From positions 434,001 to 498,000 of the forward strand of contig NZ_FPAA01000001.1 of NCBI RefSeq assembly GCF_900116235.1: a stretch of 64,000 nt of DNA. Direction: 5' to 3'. The notes under the pieces were generated by a model. It made no database searches and had not been told where the DNA came from. It saw only the letters and a list, made by a program, of their open reading frames with translations. The stretch comes from Marininema halotolerans. Its GTDB lineage: Bacteria > Bacillota > Bacilli > Thermoactinomycetales > DSM-45169. A program made the position numbers and the translations under genes. Below, in pieces: positions 46,290 to 58,189 of the stretch (within the stretch, counting starts at the first letter, position 1; each line of letters begins with the position of its first letter).

Positions 46290-46623
46290 CTATCCACATG
46301 TGGATAACTTCGTTTATTTTTTTTCATCCACAAGAATATCCCCGGATTATCCACAATTTTCACGGCTGTGAATGATTGGTTACCCACACCCTGTGGATCC
46401 TGGGTAAAGATTGCGAGATCCGTTGTGATCCCTCCATAAATTTGATAAGATATGTGTGTTTTCCACAGTGGATAACTGTTTTTTCGACACAAAGTTATAC
46501 ACAGTCTGTGGACAAGTGTGTGGACAATCCACAGGTTCTTGGGGAAAAAAGTTTCCACAACCCTGTGGAAATTGTGTAGAATTCGAAGTTCCACCCAAAA
46601 TAAACAGGAGACGATGTGGATAT
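46290..46623. other. oriC part 1: DnaA-box cluster upstream of dnaA
   Basis: Perfect DnaA boxes TTATCCACA occur at 46347-46355 (plus) and 46299-46307 (minus), the latter back to back with CTATCCACA at 46290-46298. Near-matches lie at 46459-46467, 46467-46475, 46507-46515, 46519-46527 and 46615-46623. This corresponds to the incA/incB clusters of the bipartite B. subtilis origin. The 46104-46662 interval has no gene. Confidence 0.9.
46423..46451 (+). promoter_or_regulatory. Candidate dnaA promoter
   Basis: TTGTGA and TAAGAT are separated by 17 bases and sit among the DnaA boxes, which would allow DnaA to repress its own gene. Confidence 0.45.
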
Positions 46624-46662
46624 CCCTGTTGAAAAAAGAATCGGATTGAAAGGAGGCACCTG

Positions 46663-48009
46663 ATGGAGACTCACATTCAAGAACTATGGGCACAAGCACT
46701 GGAACATATCCAAGGAAAGTTGTCCAAACCGAGCTTTGAAACATGGCTGCAAGCAACAGAAGCTGTGGATTATCGCGAAGACACCCTCGTAATCTCTGCT
46801 CCGAATGAATTTGCTCGAGACTGGTTGGAATCTCGCTATGCCAATCTAGTACGGGATACCCTCCAGGAAGTGACAGGTTCAGTGATTGGTGTACAATTTA
46901 TTACACACTCTGCCGTCCGGCCAGAAGTTGATGAAGAAAAATCAACTCCCCAGGATATGCCCCCAAAGGAGCCAGAGGCTCCGAAAACCATGCTGAACTC
47001 CCGTTATACCTTTGATACCTTTGTAATTGGATCGGGCAATCGTTTTGCCCACGCCGCTTCCCTCGCTGTCGCTGAAGCTCCCGCAAAGGCATATAATCCC
47101 CTATTTGTTTATGGCGGAGTGGGCCTGGGTAAAACCCATCTCATGCATGCCATCGGCAACTATGTACAATCGCATCCATCACATACCCGCGTGGTTTATC
47201 TTTCTTCAGAGAAATTTACCAATGAATTTATTAACTCCATCCGGGATAATCGAACCGATGACTTTCGAAACAAGTATCGCAATGTGGATATCCTGTTGAT
47301 TGATGATATTCAGTTCCTAGCAGGCAAGGAACAAACGCAAGAAGAGTTTTTCCACACCTTTAACGCCCTTCACGAAGAATCCAAACAGATCGTGATTTCT
47401 AGTGATCGACCACCAAAAGCAATCCCTACATTAGAAGATCGCCTTCGCTCTCGTTTTGAATGGGGACTCATTACGGATATTCAACCCCCAAATCTAGAAA
47501 CCCGAATTGCCATCCTACGAAAAAAGGCGATTGCGGATAATTTAGATATCGACAGTGAAGTGATGGCCTTCGTCGCGGATCGTATCGACACCAACATCCG
47601 TGAATTGGAAGGTGCGTTAATTCGTGTAGTGGCTTACTCTGCCTTGATGAATCAACCAGTGACCACGGAGCTTGCAGCTGAGGCACTAAAGGACATCATT
47701 GGCAATGCACAGCCTAAAATCGTTGGCATTCCAGAGATTCAACAAACCGTAAGTGCCTACTATCATATGCGCGTAGAAGATCTTAAAGGAAAGAAACGAA
47801 CGAAAACCGTAGCCCTTCCCCGTCAAATTGCCATGTATCTATCACGCGAACTCACGGATTCCTCCCTGCCGAAAATTGGAGAGGAATTTGGTGGACGGGA
47901 TCACACCACCGTTATACATGCCCATGAAAAGATTACTCGGACCCAATCCATGGATCGTAGTCTTCAAAAGGCCATCGAGGATATTAAACAAAAACTACAA
48001 CGTGGATAA
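46663..48009 (+). CDS. dnaA: Chromosomal replication initiator DnaA
   Basis: DnaA binds TTATCCACA boxes and opens oriC. The 448-residue protein has domain I ([22 protein letters not shown]), a short linker, and an AAA+ domain with Walker [14 protein letters not shown] and Walker [16 protein letters not shown]. The C-terminal helix-turn-helix has the signature [15 protein letters not shown]. The ribosome site is AAAGGAGG. Its last codons form part of a DnaA box. Confidence 0.99.
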   Translation: METHIQELWAQALEHIQGKLSKPSFETWLQATEAVDYREDTLVISAPNEFARDWLESRYANLVRDTLQEVTGSVIGVQFITHSAVRPEVDEEKSTPQDMPPKEPEAPKTMLNSRYTFDTFVIGSGNRFAHAASLAVAEAPAKAYNPLFVYGGVGLGKTHLMHAIGNYVQSHPSHTRVVYLSSEKFTNEFINSIRDNRTDDFRNKYRNVDILLIDDIQFLAGKEQTQEEFFHTFNALHEESKQIVISSDRPPKAIPTLEDRLRSRFEWGLITDIQPPNLETRIAILRKKAIADNLDIDSEVMAFVADRIDTNIRELEGALIRVVAYSALMNQPVTTELAAEALKDIIGNAQPKIVGIPEIQQTVSAYYHMRVEDLKGKKRTKTVALPRQIAMYLSRELTDSSLPKIGEEFGGRDHTTVIHAHEKITRTQSMDRSLQKAIEDIKQKLQRG

Positions 48010-48182
48010 CTTCTTCGTTTGCATGGATGTCTTGTGAACAATGTGGACAACTACTATTCATCTTTTCACAGGTTGTCAACAGCGCCATTCCCTTTGATAC
48101 CATGGGAAAAATGGACTTATTCACATATTCACAGCCCCTATTACTATGACTATGATTTTTTTAAACTATATAGATATGTATC
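48001..48182. other. oriC part 2: basal unwinding system
   Basis: Two DnaA-box-like sites in tandem, TTATTCACA (48117-48125) and ATATTCACA (48125-48133), are followed by the GC-rich GCCCC. DnaA-trio-like triplets CTA-TTA-CTA-TGA-CTA-TGA (48138-48155) come next, then an A/T stretch to 48182. This is the same order as the B. subtilis unwinding region. Further boxes are at 48001-48009 and 48042-48050. The whole dnaA-dnaN gap (48010-48324) has no gene. Confidence 0.88.
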
Positions 48183-48324
48183 GATAGCCCCAATATGACT
48201 CTTTTGCTTCATTGATTTCCACCAGATTCATGTCGGTAGGTGGTAGGTTAAGAATCATTCAGTCATAGGGGGCTCTTTATCTTTAGGAATGGGAAAATCC
48301 CTTTTTGAGGAGGACAACACAATC

Positions 48325-49461
48325 ATGAAATTTCGTATTTCTCGAAGTGCATTAACGGAAGCAGTCGCCTCTGTTTCCAAAGCCGTATCGCAAAAGACGA
48401 CGGTCCCGATATTGACAGGGATTCACTTGTCTGTGGACGAAGAAGGATGTTGGTTGATGGGAAGTACCTCTGACCTGACGATCCAAGTCTGCATTCCTAC
48501 CAAACAGGATGATAAGAATTTGGTAAATATGGAAACAATGGGTAGTATCGTTCTCCCGGGTCGGATTTTTGCAGATATCGTGCGTAAGCTCCCTGGAGAT
48601 GATGTGGAAGTCACTGTGGATGAACGGTGGAAAACCACGCTGCGCTCTAAGCAAGCTCAATTTGAATTAAAGGGACTGGATCCTGAAGAATATCCACATA
48701 TTCCACAACTTCAAGAAGACCGGATGTTCAGTCTCCCTGCAGAGCTGTTAAAATCGATGATCCGACAAACGGGGTTTGCTGTATCGGCCTCAGAAGCAAG
48801 AGGGGTACTTACCGGTGTACTGTGGACACTTTCCCAAGGGACCTTAACCTTTGTGGCAACCGATAGTCATCGCCTGTCTCGAAAAAAAGCAGAGGTAGAA
48901 GCGCCAAAGGATCTCTCCGTTGAAAATGTCATTGTGCCAGGAAAAAGTTTGTCTGAATTAGCAAAGATTTTGCAGGATACCGACGGGTGGGTCGATGTCG
49001 TTCTTTCAGATAATCAGATCATGGTACGGGCGGATCATCTTCTCTTCTTCTCCCGCATTTTAGAGGGGACGTATCCAGATACCAATCGTGTCATTCCCCA
49101 AGGTGGAAAGACTGATATTGTGTTAGCAACCAAAGAATTGTTACAATCCGTTGATCGGGCTTCTTTAATTAGCCGGGATGGACGCGACAATGTGATAAAA
49201 TGGACGATGAAGGAAGAAGGAACCGTTCAGGTCCACTCTGCTGCCCAGGATGTGGGGAGTGTGCTCGAGGAAGTGACCGCAAAAGTTACAGGAGAAGAGC
49301 TCAGTATTTCGTTCAATGCGCAATATATGTTAGATGCCCTGCGGACGGTCGATTCTGATGAAATTCGCATTCTCCTGACCGGTACCATGACTCCTTTCAT
49401 CATTCAACCCGCAGAGAGAGAGGATTCCCTCCACTTAATTGTCCCCATCCGCACAAGGTAA
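48325..49461 (+). CDS. dnaN: DNA polymerase III beta clamp
   Basis: DnaN is the ring-shaped sliding clamp. The 378-residue protein starts MKFRISRSALTEAVASVSKAV at an ATG behind GAGGAGGA; an upstream in-frame ATG at 48289 adds 12 unsupported residues. Conserved blocks include FVATDSHRLS and the C-terminal LIVPIRTR with the partner-binding pocket. Confidence 0.98.
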   Translation: MKFRISRSALTEAVASVSKAVSQKTTVPILTGIHLSVDEEGCWLMGSTSDLTIQVCIPTKQDDKNLVNMETMGSIVLPGRIFADIVRKLPGDDVEVTVDERWKTTLRSKQAQFELKGLDPEEYPHIPQLQEDRMFSLPAELLKSMIRQTGFAVSASEARGVLTGVLWTLSQGTLTFVATDSHRLSRKKAEVEAPKDLSVENVIVPGKSLSELAKILQDTDGWVDVVLSDNQIMVRADHLLFFSRILEGTYPDTNRVIPQGGKTDIVLATKELLQSVDRASLISRDGRDNVIKWTMKEEGTVQVHSAAQDVGSVLEEVTAKVTGEELSISFNAQYMLDALRTVDSDEIRILLTGTMTPFIIQPAEREDSLHLIVPIRTR

Positions 49462-49539
49462 ATCGGACAAGGATGAGGAGGAGGGTTACAATATAGATGA
49501 AACCCCTGTGGAGAAAGGCTTAAGGAGGAAGAATCAGCT

Positions 49540-49755
49540 ATGCAAACCGTCTCTATCCACACCGACATGATCACCCTTGGTCAATTGCTTAAAAAATTGG
49601 AACTTGTACAGACGGGTGGGCATGCCAAGATTTTTCTTGCAGAGACGCCCATACTGGTTAATGGCGAAGAGGAATCACGGCGTGGACGAAAACTTTATCC
49701 ACAGGATACTGTGGAAATTGAGGGGATGGCACCCTTCCGCTTGATTCGGTCATAA
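49540..49755 (+). CDS. yaaA: S4-domain protein YaaA
   Basis: The 71-residue protein has an S4-type RNA-binding fold with GGHAKIFLAETPILVNGEEESRRGRKLYPQD. B. subtilis YaaA (RlbA) is involved in ribosome assembly. It lies between dnaN and recF in the standard order. A perfect DnaA box at 49695-49703 is inside the gene. Confidence 0.95.
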   Translation: MQTVSIHTDMITLGQLLKKLELVQTGGHAKIFLAETPILVNGEEESRRGRKLYPQDTVEIEGMAPFRLIRS

Positions 49756-49773
49756 GAAGAGAGGGATTCCACT

Positions 49774-50892
49774 GTGCAAGTAGAAGAACTGGAACTCTCC
49801 CAGTTTCGCAATATTGATCGATTGGCACTGAATTGCCCAGAGTCACTCCATCTATTTGTAGGACCGAATGCCCAGGGAAAGACCAATATCCTTGAATCGC
49901 TTTATGTGTTAGCCCTGGGTAAATCCCACCGGACTCGAAAAGATAAAGAACTGATCCGGTGGGGAGCTGATGCAGCTCAGATTAAAGCGCGTGTGAGTGG
50001 CGAGTTTGGGAATCACCGATTGGATATTCGCCTGACTCCTCGCGGGAAAAAAGTTGTGAAAAATGGGCTGGAACAACGTCGACTCTCCTCCTATATTGGT
50101 ACACTTACGGCAGTTCTGTTCGCACCTGAAGACCTTACAATTGTTAAGGGAAGTCCTCAGGTGCGTCGTCGCTTTATCGATATGGAACTCGGTCAGGTAA
50201 GTCCGTCGTATATTCATGACTTAACACGGTACAATCAACTGCTTCTCCAACGAAATCAATTATTAAAAGACATGGGAAATCGACGTGAGCGGATCAATGC
50301 ATTCCTTGATGTCCTAGACGAACAGATGATCGACTTATCCACAAGCCTGTGGAAAAAACGGGTTACATTTATTAAGCAATTAACTCAGTGGGCGCAAGAT
50401 ATCCACACGTCGATCACACAGGCAAAGGAAACCCTTACGATTGATTACCAATCGGCAGTACCCACACAGGGCGTAACCGATGAAGCAGGCTATCGGATGG
50501 CTATTGAAAAAGAACTCCTTCGTTTGCGAGAACAGGAGTTACGACGGGGAACGACCTTAACGGGGCCCCATCGTGACGATCTGCGGTTGTTTGCAAATGA
50601 TGTGGATATCCACACCTTTGGTTCCCAAGGACAACAACGTACAGCAGCGTTATCGCTTAAGTTAGCGGAGATTGAACTGATCCACCAAGAAACAGGTACT
50701 TATCCGATTCTTCTTTTAGACGATGTTCTCTCTGAACTGGATGATTCTCGCAAAACCCACTTGTTAGAGGCGATTCGCGGCAAAGTACAGACCTTTGTCA
50801 CTGCAACCGGGTTGGAGGGGATCGATCAAGAAACATGTGATCGAGCCCGCATCTATCGCGTTCAGCAAGGAAGTATTACAGAGCAGGGGTGA
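49774..50892 (+). CDS. recF: Recombination mediator RecF
   Basis: RecF is an SMC-like ATPase that helps load RecA on gapped DNA. The 372-residue protein has Walker A GPNAQGKTNILESLY, the signature FGSQGQQRTAALSLKLAE and Walker B PILLLDDVLSELD. Start is GTG at 49774 behind AGAGAGGG. A perfect DnaA box lies within the gene at 50335-50343. Confidence 0.97.
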   Translation: MQVEELELSQFRNIDRLALNCPESLHLFVGPNAQGKTNILESLYVLALGKSHRTRKDKELIRWGADAAQIKARVSGEFGNHRLDIRLTPRGKKVVKNGLEQRRLSSYIGTLTAVLFAPEDLTIVKGSPQVRRRFIDMELGQVSPSYIHDLTRYNQLLLQRNQLLKDMGNRRERINAFLDVLDEQMIDLSTSLWKKRVTFIKQLTQWAQDIHTSITQAKETLTIDYQSAVPTQGVTDEAGYRMAIEKELLRLREQELRRGTTLTGPHRDDLRLFANDVDIHTFGSQGQQRTAALSLKLAEIELIHQETGTYPILLLDDVLSELDDSRKTHLLEAIRGKVQTFVTATGLEGIDQETCDRARIYRVQQGSITEQG

Positions 50893-50896
50893 GACG

Positions 50897-51193
50897 ATGT
50901 TTATCCATCTAGGCGGCAACAAGATGATTCGGGTCAGTGAAGTCGTCACCATCTTAGATGCGGGACCCAGACGGTCTCCCTCTACATTAGCTCCTTTTCT
51001 TGAGACGGCTCGTAATCTGGGCCGTCTGGAGTGGATTACTACCCAGGAGGAGATCAAATCCTATGTGGTGACCGAGTCAACCATCTATGCATCACCCATT
51101 TCATCACTGACACTTCTCAAGCGTGCACAACTTGGAGGGAACCGGGCTTTAGGTATTTCCAGCATAAAGGAAGTCAAAAAGGAACAAGAGTAG
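50897..51193 (+). CDS. remB: RemB (YaaB), extracellular matrix regulator family
   Basis: The 98-residue protein is of the DUF370/RemB family: MFIHLGGNKMIRVSEVVTILD, with TESTIYASPISSLTLLKRAQ. RemA and RemB act on biofilm matrix genes in B. subtilis. It starts 4 bp after recF; a longer in-frame reading would overlap recF. It precedes gyrB, as in B. subtilis. Confidence 0.93.
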   Translation: MFIHLGGNKMIRVSEVVTILDAGPRRSPSTLAPFLETARNLGRLEWITTQEEIKSYVVTESTIYASPISSLTLLKRAQLGGNRALGISSIKEVKKEQE

Positions 51194-51197
51194 GTGA

Positions 51198-53120
<1,923 letters not shown>

Positions 53121-53150
53121 TGGAACGTCTGAAAGAGCGGAGTGAAGCGA

Positions 53151-55610
53151 ATGCCTGAAGAAATAAGTAGAGTAAAGGAAATTAATATTAGTCAGGAAAT
53201 GCGCAACTCGTTCCTAGACTACGCGATGAGTGTCATCGTCAGCCGGGCGCTGCCGGATGTTCGTGACGGCCTAAAGCCGGTGCATCGTCGCATTATTTAT
53301 ACCCTTCATCAGTTAGGCATGACCCCAGATAAAGGGTATCGAAAATCGGCGAACGTGGTTGGGAACGTGCTCGCCTCCTTCCATCCTCACGGGGATGCCT
53401 CGGTGTATGACACGATGGTTCGGATGGCTCAAGATTTCTCCTATCGGTATATGTTGGTAGATGGGCATGGGAACTTCGGTTCCGTCGATGGGGATTCTGC
53501 TGCCGCGATGCGTTATACGGAAGCAAAAATGGCACCGATTACCCAAGAGTTGCTCCGTGACATCCAAAAGGAAACGGTTGATTTTGGTGAAAACTACGAT
53601 GGTCGACTGGAAGAACCCCTCGTACTCCCTTCCCGTTTCCCTAATCTTCTCGTCAATGGGGCAGCTGGGATTGCTGTTGGGATGGCGACCAATATCCCTC
53701 CCCATAACTTAGGAGAAGTGATTGATGGCATCCTTGCTTTGATTGAGGATCCGGATATTGATGTGGATGGGTTAATGAAGTACATTAAGGGACCCGATTT
53801 TCCGACTTCTGGGTTGATTCTTGGCCGAGAAGGTATTAAAAAAGCCTATCATACGGGTCGTGGGAGTGTTCGTCTACAAGCCAAAACCCGTATTGAGGAA
53901 GCCAACAATGGCAAGATGCGGATTGTTATCGAAGAGCTCCCTTATCAAGTGAATAAAGCTAAACTAGTAGAAAAAATCGCTGAATTAGTGCGAGATAAAA
54001 AAATCGATGGGATTACCGATCTCCGTGATGAATCGGATCGGAATGGGATGCGAGTGGTTATCGAGTTACGCCGGGATGTTAATCCGAAGGTGCTCCTTAA
54101 CAATTTGTATAAGCACACGTCTCTACAGACAAGCTTTGGGATTAACATGCTTGCCCTAGTCGATGGGAAACCGCTTGTCTTAAACCTAAAGCAAGTGTTA
54201 TTCCACTACCTTGAACACCAGAAGGTCATTATCCGCCGGCGCACGGAGTTTGATTTACGCAAAGCCGAGGAACGTGCCCATATCCTCGAAGGTTTACGAA
54301 TCGCGCTTGATCATATCGATGAAGTGATTGAATTGATTCGCGCCTCTAAAACCGCCCAGGATGCTCGTGATGGTCTGATGGATCGATTTGGTCTATCCGA
54401 AGAGCAAGCGCAGGCGATCCTCGATATGCGTCTCCAACGCCTTACTGGATTAGAGCGCGAGAAGATTGAGGATGAGTATCAAGGATTGCTTAAAACGATT
54501 GCTGAGTTGAAGGCCATCCTTGCCTCAGAGGAGCGGATTTTAGGCGTTATCCAGGAAGAAATGACAGCAATCCGTGACAAATATGCGGATGAGCGGCGTA
54601 CGCGCATCACCTTTAGTGCGGAAGAGATTGCGGATGAAGACTTGATTCCAGAGGATGAAGTGGCCATTTTGCTTACCCATCGCGGGTATATTAAACGAAT
54701 GGCTCCCTCGAGTTATCGTGCACAACGCCGGGGAGGACGAGGCGTTTCGGGTATGGGAGTGCGGGATGACGACTTTACCCAGCATCTCTTTGTCACGAGT
54801 TCCCACAATCACCTTCTCTTCTTCACCAATAAAGGGAAAGTGTACCGGATGAAGGCCTATGAAGTACCCGAATTAGGACGAGCAGCCCGTGGGACTGCCA
54901 TTATCAACTTGATCCAAGTGGAACAAGGGGAATACATCGAAGCGATTATCCCTGTGAAAGAATTTACGGCGGATTCCTATCTCTTCTTTGGTACTAAATT
55001 TGGGGTAGTAAAGAAAACGGCACTTGAGGATTTCGGAAACATCCGCCGCAATGGTCTCTTTGCTATTAATCTCCGTGAAGGGGATGAGCTGGTCGGTGTC
55101 CGCTTAACGGATGGCGAACAAGAAATTATCTTGGGGACAAAAAATGGGATGTCGATTCGATTCCCTGAGCAGGATGTTCGTCAAATGGGCCGTACCGCTA
55201 CAGGAGTAAAGGGAATTGCTCTAGGTGATGAGGACATCGTCATCGGTATGGAAGTGGTCGTTCCTGGCCGGGATGTGGCGATCGTGACATCCAAAGGGTA
55301 CGGAAAAAGGACGCCACTTTCCGAATACCGTAGCCAATCCCGCGGTGGTAAAGGGATTAAGACGCAAAATATAACGAAGCGAAAAGGGAAAGTGGTCGGT
55401 CTTAAAGTGGTTTCCGAAGAGGAAGACTTGATGATCGTGACCACCTCGGGATTAATCATTCGCATGAACATCTCCGGCATCTCAACGATGAGTCGTTATG
55501 CTCAGGGTGTGAGGTTGATGAATCTTAGGGATGAAGAGGAAGTGGCTACCCTGGCTCGTGTGGAACGGGAAGAAGTCCCGGAAGAAGAAGAAAACAGCGA
55601 CGAAGATTAA
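53151..55610 (+). CDS. gyrA: DNA gyrase subunit A
   Basis: GyrA cuts and reseals DNA. The 819-residue protein has the winged-helix domain with catalytic Tyr in [10 protein letters not shown], the tower and coiled coil, and a six-bladed C-terminal domain whose GyrA-box is QRRGGRG. It ends in an acidic tail. In the quinolone-resistance region the sequence is [11 protein letters not shown], so the residue equal to E. coli Ser83 is Ala. The start ATG at 53151 follows GAGCGGAG; a GTG three codons upstream is less likely. Confidence 0.99.
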   Translation: MPEEISRVKEINISQEMRNSFLDYAMSVIVSRALPDVRDGLKPVHRRIIYTLHQLGMTPDKGYRKSANVVGNVLASFHPHGDASVYDTMVRMAQDFSYRYMLVDGHGNFGSVDGDSAAAMRYTEAKMAPITQELLRDIQKETVDFGENYDGRLEEPLVLPSRFPNLLVNGAAGIAVGMATNIPPHNLGEVIDGILALIEDPDIDVDGLMKYIKGPDFPTSGLILGREGIKKAYHTGRGSVRLQAKTRIEEANNGKMRIVIEELPYQVNKAKLVEKIAELVRDKKIDGITDLRDESDRNGMRVVIELRRDVNPKVLLNNLYKHTSLQTSFGINMLALVDGKPLVLNLKQVLFHYLEHQKVIIRRRTEFDLRKAEERAHILEGLRIALDHIDEVIELIRASKTAQDARDGLMDRFGLSEEQAQAILDMRLQRLTGLEREKIEDEYQGLLKTIAELKAILASEERILGVIQEEMTAIRDKYADERRTRITFSAEEIADEDLIPEDEVAILLTHRGYIKRMAPSSYRAQRRGGRGVSGMGVRDDDFTQHLFVTSSHNHLLFFTNKGKVYRMKAYEVPELGRAARGTAIINLIQVEQGEYIEAIIPVKEFTADSYLFFGTKFGVVKKTALEDFGNIRRNGLFAINLREGDELVGVRLTDGEQEIILGTKNGMSIRFPEQDVRQMGRTATGVKGIALGDEDIVIGMEVVVPGRDVAIVTSKGYGKRTPLSEYRSQSRGGKGIKTQNITKRKGKVVGLKVVSEEEDLMIVTTSGLIIRMNISGISTMSRYAQGVRLMNLRDEEEVATLARVEREEVPEEEENSDED

Positions 55611-55629
55611 TCGGATCGCTCCATTGATA

Positions 55630-55673
55630 AAAGGGTTGACCTCGGTTGTTGCCGATCGGTCAGCCCTTTTTTT
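55630..55673 (+). terminator. Terminator after gyrA
   Basis: AAAGGGTTGACC pairs with GGTCAGCCCTTT (one G-U), followed by a T-run. Its end overlaps the stop region of the convergent yaaC. Confidence 0.85.
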
Positions 55674-56745
55674 ACTCGCGTACAAACAGGATTTTTTCTT
55701 CGAACAATGTGTTTAAAATCAGATTAGGAAACTTACGGCGTGTCACTTGTAGGAATTCCTCAATTAACACCGCTTCTTTCGCAGCCGTTCCATCCACAAT
55801 TTCTCCCCATAAGGGAACTTCATAGCGACACAACATACTTAAGGAAAATAAGAGGAGGTAGTGGACAAACATCTCTGGCATTACGCCTAGGGAGTCTCCC
55901 CGATTGGGGGGATAGAGGTAATACCCACCGCGTACATCTTCTCTAAACCACGGATGAGCAAATCCTCGATTCCAACAGTCTACATGGGTCGATTCCGAAT
56001 GTTGCCAATGAAATCGTATCCATCCACGGGGCGTAGGTGACTTATCCACAGTAAATTGTGGACCGGGTTCGACAACCGTACGGGTGAGTCGTTCTGCGAA
56101 ACCTCTTGGGGTAAGGTGAAGCTGATCCAATACCTTCTCTTCAAGGGTAAAAGACATGGATGGAGCCCCTTCGATGGGATTGGAATCGATGGCGATGGGA
56201 TACAAGCTGGTTTCACGAAATACTTGGCGGTAACTATCTTGGATATCCGGCAATAGGGAGAAAAGCTGCTTCATGGACCAGGATGTATTACATAAGGCTC
56301 CCCATCCTGAGGATCTCATCAATTCGGGAAGAAGTCCCTCGGGTTGGATACGGATGGTATCCTCGGCAAGACGATAATCACTCCGTTTGCGTCGACGTGT
56401 GGAAGCCCCATGTCGAAGTACAAAGGTATTGCGGGGATAATCAGGATCAAAGGAAAGCATCCACACTTTCGCCAGGCTCATCGTGCCATAGTAGGTCAGT
56501 AATGGACTGACAAAGGGTGAACTTTGTCGTGCAGCCAGATAGAGTTCGCGTGCTTGCCGCACATAAGACATCATGGCATGGGATGCACGAAATGCGGCAC
56601 GATCCGGGTGATCCAAACCCACCTGTGCATATTTATCCCGCAGGTATCCTTTGGTCATGGCATCATTCTCTAGCAGTAAAAAAAGATTCCACATTTTTCG
56701 TTCCGGGAACTCACAGGGAATGCGTCGGATTCCCCCGATCTCCAT
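55672..56745 (-). CDS. yaaC: YaaC-like protein
   Basis: The 357-residue protein resembles the YaaC family: YVRQARELYLAARQSSPFVSPLLTYYGTMSLAKV near the N-terminus and a C-terminal segment with YEVPLWGEIVDG. Its position between gyrA and guaB, opposite to both, is the same as B. subtilis yaaC. Function is unknown. A perfect DnaA box lies inside at 56042-56050. Confidence 0.85.
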   Translation of the reverse strand: MEIGGIRRIPCEFPERKMWNLFLLLENDAMTKGYLRDKYAQVGLDHPDRAAFRASHAMMSYVRQARELYLAARQSSPFVSPLLTYYGTMSLAKVWMLSFDPDYPRNTFVLRHGASTRRRKRSDYRLAEDTIRIQPEGLLPELMRSSGWGALCNTSWSMKQLFSLLPDIQDSYRQVFRETSLYPIAIDSNPIEGAPSMSFTLEEKVLDQLHLTPRGFAERLTRTVVEPGPQFTVDKSPTPRGWIRFHWQHSESTHVDCWNRGFAHPWFREDVRGGYYLYPPNRGDSLGVMPEMFVHYLLLFSLSMLCRYEVPLWGEIVDGTAAKEAVLIEEFLQVTRRKFPNLILNTLFEEKILFVRE

Positions 56746-56825
56746 AGGATCACCTCATCTCTTATGTAGTCTGCTTGAAGAGCGGGTTCCTTATGACAGA
56801 AGTTGGGAATCCAATTAATCACACC

Positions 56826-56845
56826 TGTGGATAACTTGTGGACAA
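56826..56845. promoter_or_regulatory. DnaA-box pair outside oriC
   Basis: TGTGGATAA (perfect, minus strand) at 56826-56834 and TGTGGACAA at 56837-56845 lie in the gap between yaaC and the ABC ATPase gene, about 10 kb from dnaA. Confidence 0.6.
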
Positions 56846-56872
56846 CATAGGATAACTTTTTCCCTAGGGAAT

Positions 56873-57760
56873 TTAAGAGGAGCAAATATGGGGATTCCGA
56901 AGCATGATGGTTAGAATTTCGTCCAATTCAAGGGAAGTGGACCGTGTGATCGACATACCGGATGCGGCAAGGTATTCCACTGTTTGCATGTGATTGTGGG
57001 TAACGAGACGATGCAAAGGCCCCTCTTCCCATTCAACGACACCAGCGATTTCCTGTGGATGAGGGGGTAGCCGGTCTATCCACAGGGTTTTCCACTGATC
57101 CAGAAGGTGATCCTTTTCAAATTCTCCAAGGAATCGCCCTTTGTTCAAAAGAAGGATGACATCCGAGATCCGGCGGATATCCTCAACGCGGTGGGTAGCC
57201 ATCAACACCGAAGTTCCTTCTTGTTGAAGAACGTGATGGATTTGTTCCGTGAAAAATTTTTGTGCAAAGAAGTCAAGTCCATCCATGGGTTCATCGAGAA
57301 GGAGAATCTCAGGCCGGGCGGATAAAGCGAGAACAAAGGAAAGTTTCTTCTTCATTCCCTTAGACATGCGATTATAGGATTGATCGGTAGATACTTCACA
57401 TTGTTCCAGAAGATCGGCACACAATTTTCCATCCCAGCGTGGATAGAGACGGGAGATAAAGTCAATCACCTCGGAAGCACGCACCTGTCCGTGATCTGTA
57501 GGGCTTTCGGGTACATAGCCGACTCTCATCTTAATGTCTACATCCGCTAGTTTGGGAGTGAGCCCAGCAATCTGGATGGATCCTGTACTGGGTTGCAGGA
57601 GTCCGTTTAAGATACGAAAAAGAGTGCTTTTACCCGAACCATTAGGACCTATCAGAGCATAGGAAAGTCCCTTTTCTAGGGAGATGGAGAGGGGTTCTAA
57701 CATGAAATCATTATAGGACTTACTGACGCAATCTAGCTGAATAGCAGGAATATTATTCAT
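56873..57760 (-). CDS. ABC transporter ATP-binding protein (YtrB-like)
   Basis: The 295-residue ATPase has Walker A GPNGSGKSTLFRIL, a variant signature MSKGMKKKLSF, Walker B ILLLDEPMDGLD and the H-loop ATHR. The signature is like those of ATPases paired with GntR regulators of the YtrA type, often antibiotic- or stress-induced efflux or sensing systems. It overlaps the GntR gene by 8 bp. The substrate is unknown. Confidence 0.9.
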   Translation of the reverse strand: MNNIPAIQLDCVSKSYNDFMLEPLSISLEKGLSYALIGPNGSGKSTLFRILNGLLQPSTGSIQIAGLTPKLADVDIKMRVGYVPESPTDHGQVRASEVIDFISRLYPRWDGKLCADLLEQCEVSTDQSYNRMSKGMKKKLSFVLALSARPEILLLDEPMDGLDFFAQKFFTEQIHHVLQQEGTSVLMATHRVEDIRRISDVILLLNKGRFLGEFEKDHLLDQWKTLWIDRLPPHPQEIAGVVEWEEGPLHRLVTHNHMQTVEYLAASGMSITRSTSLELDEILTIMLRNPHICSS

Positions 57761-58172
57761 CTAGAGTTCCTCCTCGTGAAGTCAATTCGGCTTTCACTTT
57801 CACTAATAAGTGTGTAAACAACTCGGTCAATTGCGCTTCGGTCACTCCCATACGAAAACCACTCTCGATGGTTTTCCGCAAATCTTTTTCCACTGTGGAT
57901 AAACGATGGGTATCCTGTTCTTCTTGATCCACCCTGGTAACAAACGTACCTAATCCCTGTCGTGTCTGAATGAGACCTTCGCCCTCAAGATCTTGATATG
58001 CACGCCGGGTGGTTATCACACTACATCCCAGATCCTTAGCCAATGTACGGATGGATGGAAGGGAAGTTCCTGTGGGGAGGATTCCGCTAAGGATGAGTTC
58101 TTGAAGCTGATCCGTGATTTGGCGATAGATGGGTATAGCTGTATCAGCGGAGAGGTGAATAGGTAATGGCAT
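57753..58172 (-). CDS. GntR-family regulator (YtrA subfamily)
   Basis: The 139-residue protein has the GntR winged-helix domain (IPIYRQITDQLQELILSG, LPSIRTLAKDLG, TTRRAYQDLEGEGLI) and only a short C-terminal dimerisation tail. This is the YtrA subfamily, normally encoded with an ABC transporter that it represses. It lies between the permease and ATPase genes on the same strand. Confidence 0.92.
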   Translation of the reverse strand: MPLPIHLSADTAIPIYRQITDQLQELILSGILPTGTSLPSIRTLAKDLGCSVITTRRAYQDLEGEGLIQTRQGLGTFVTRVDQEEQDTHRLSTVEKDLRKTIESGFRMGVTEAQLTELFTHLLVKVKAELTSRGGTLDE

Positions 58173-58189
58173 TGGAATACTCTCCTTTG

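Noticed and set aside
56860-56877. Palindrome TTCCCTAGGGAA near the end of the ABC ATPase gene as a Noc site
   Set aside because: The two extra central bases break the spacing of the Noc consensus.
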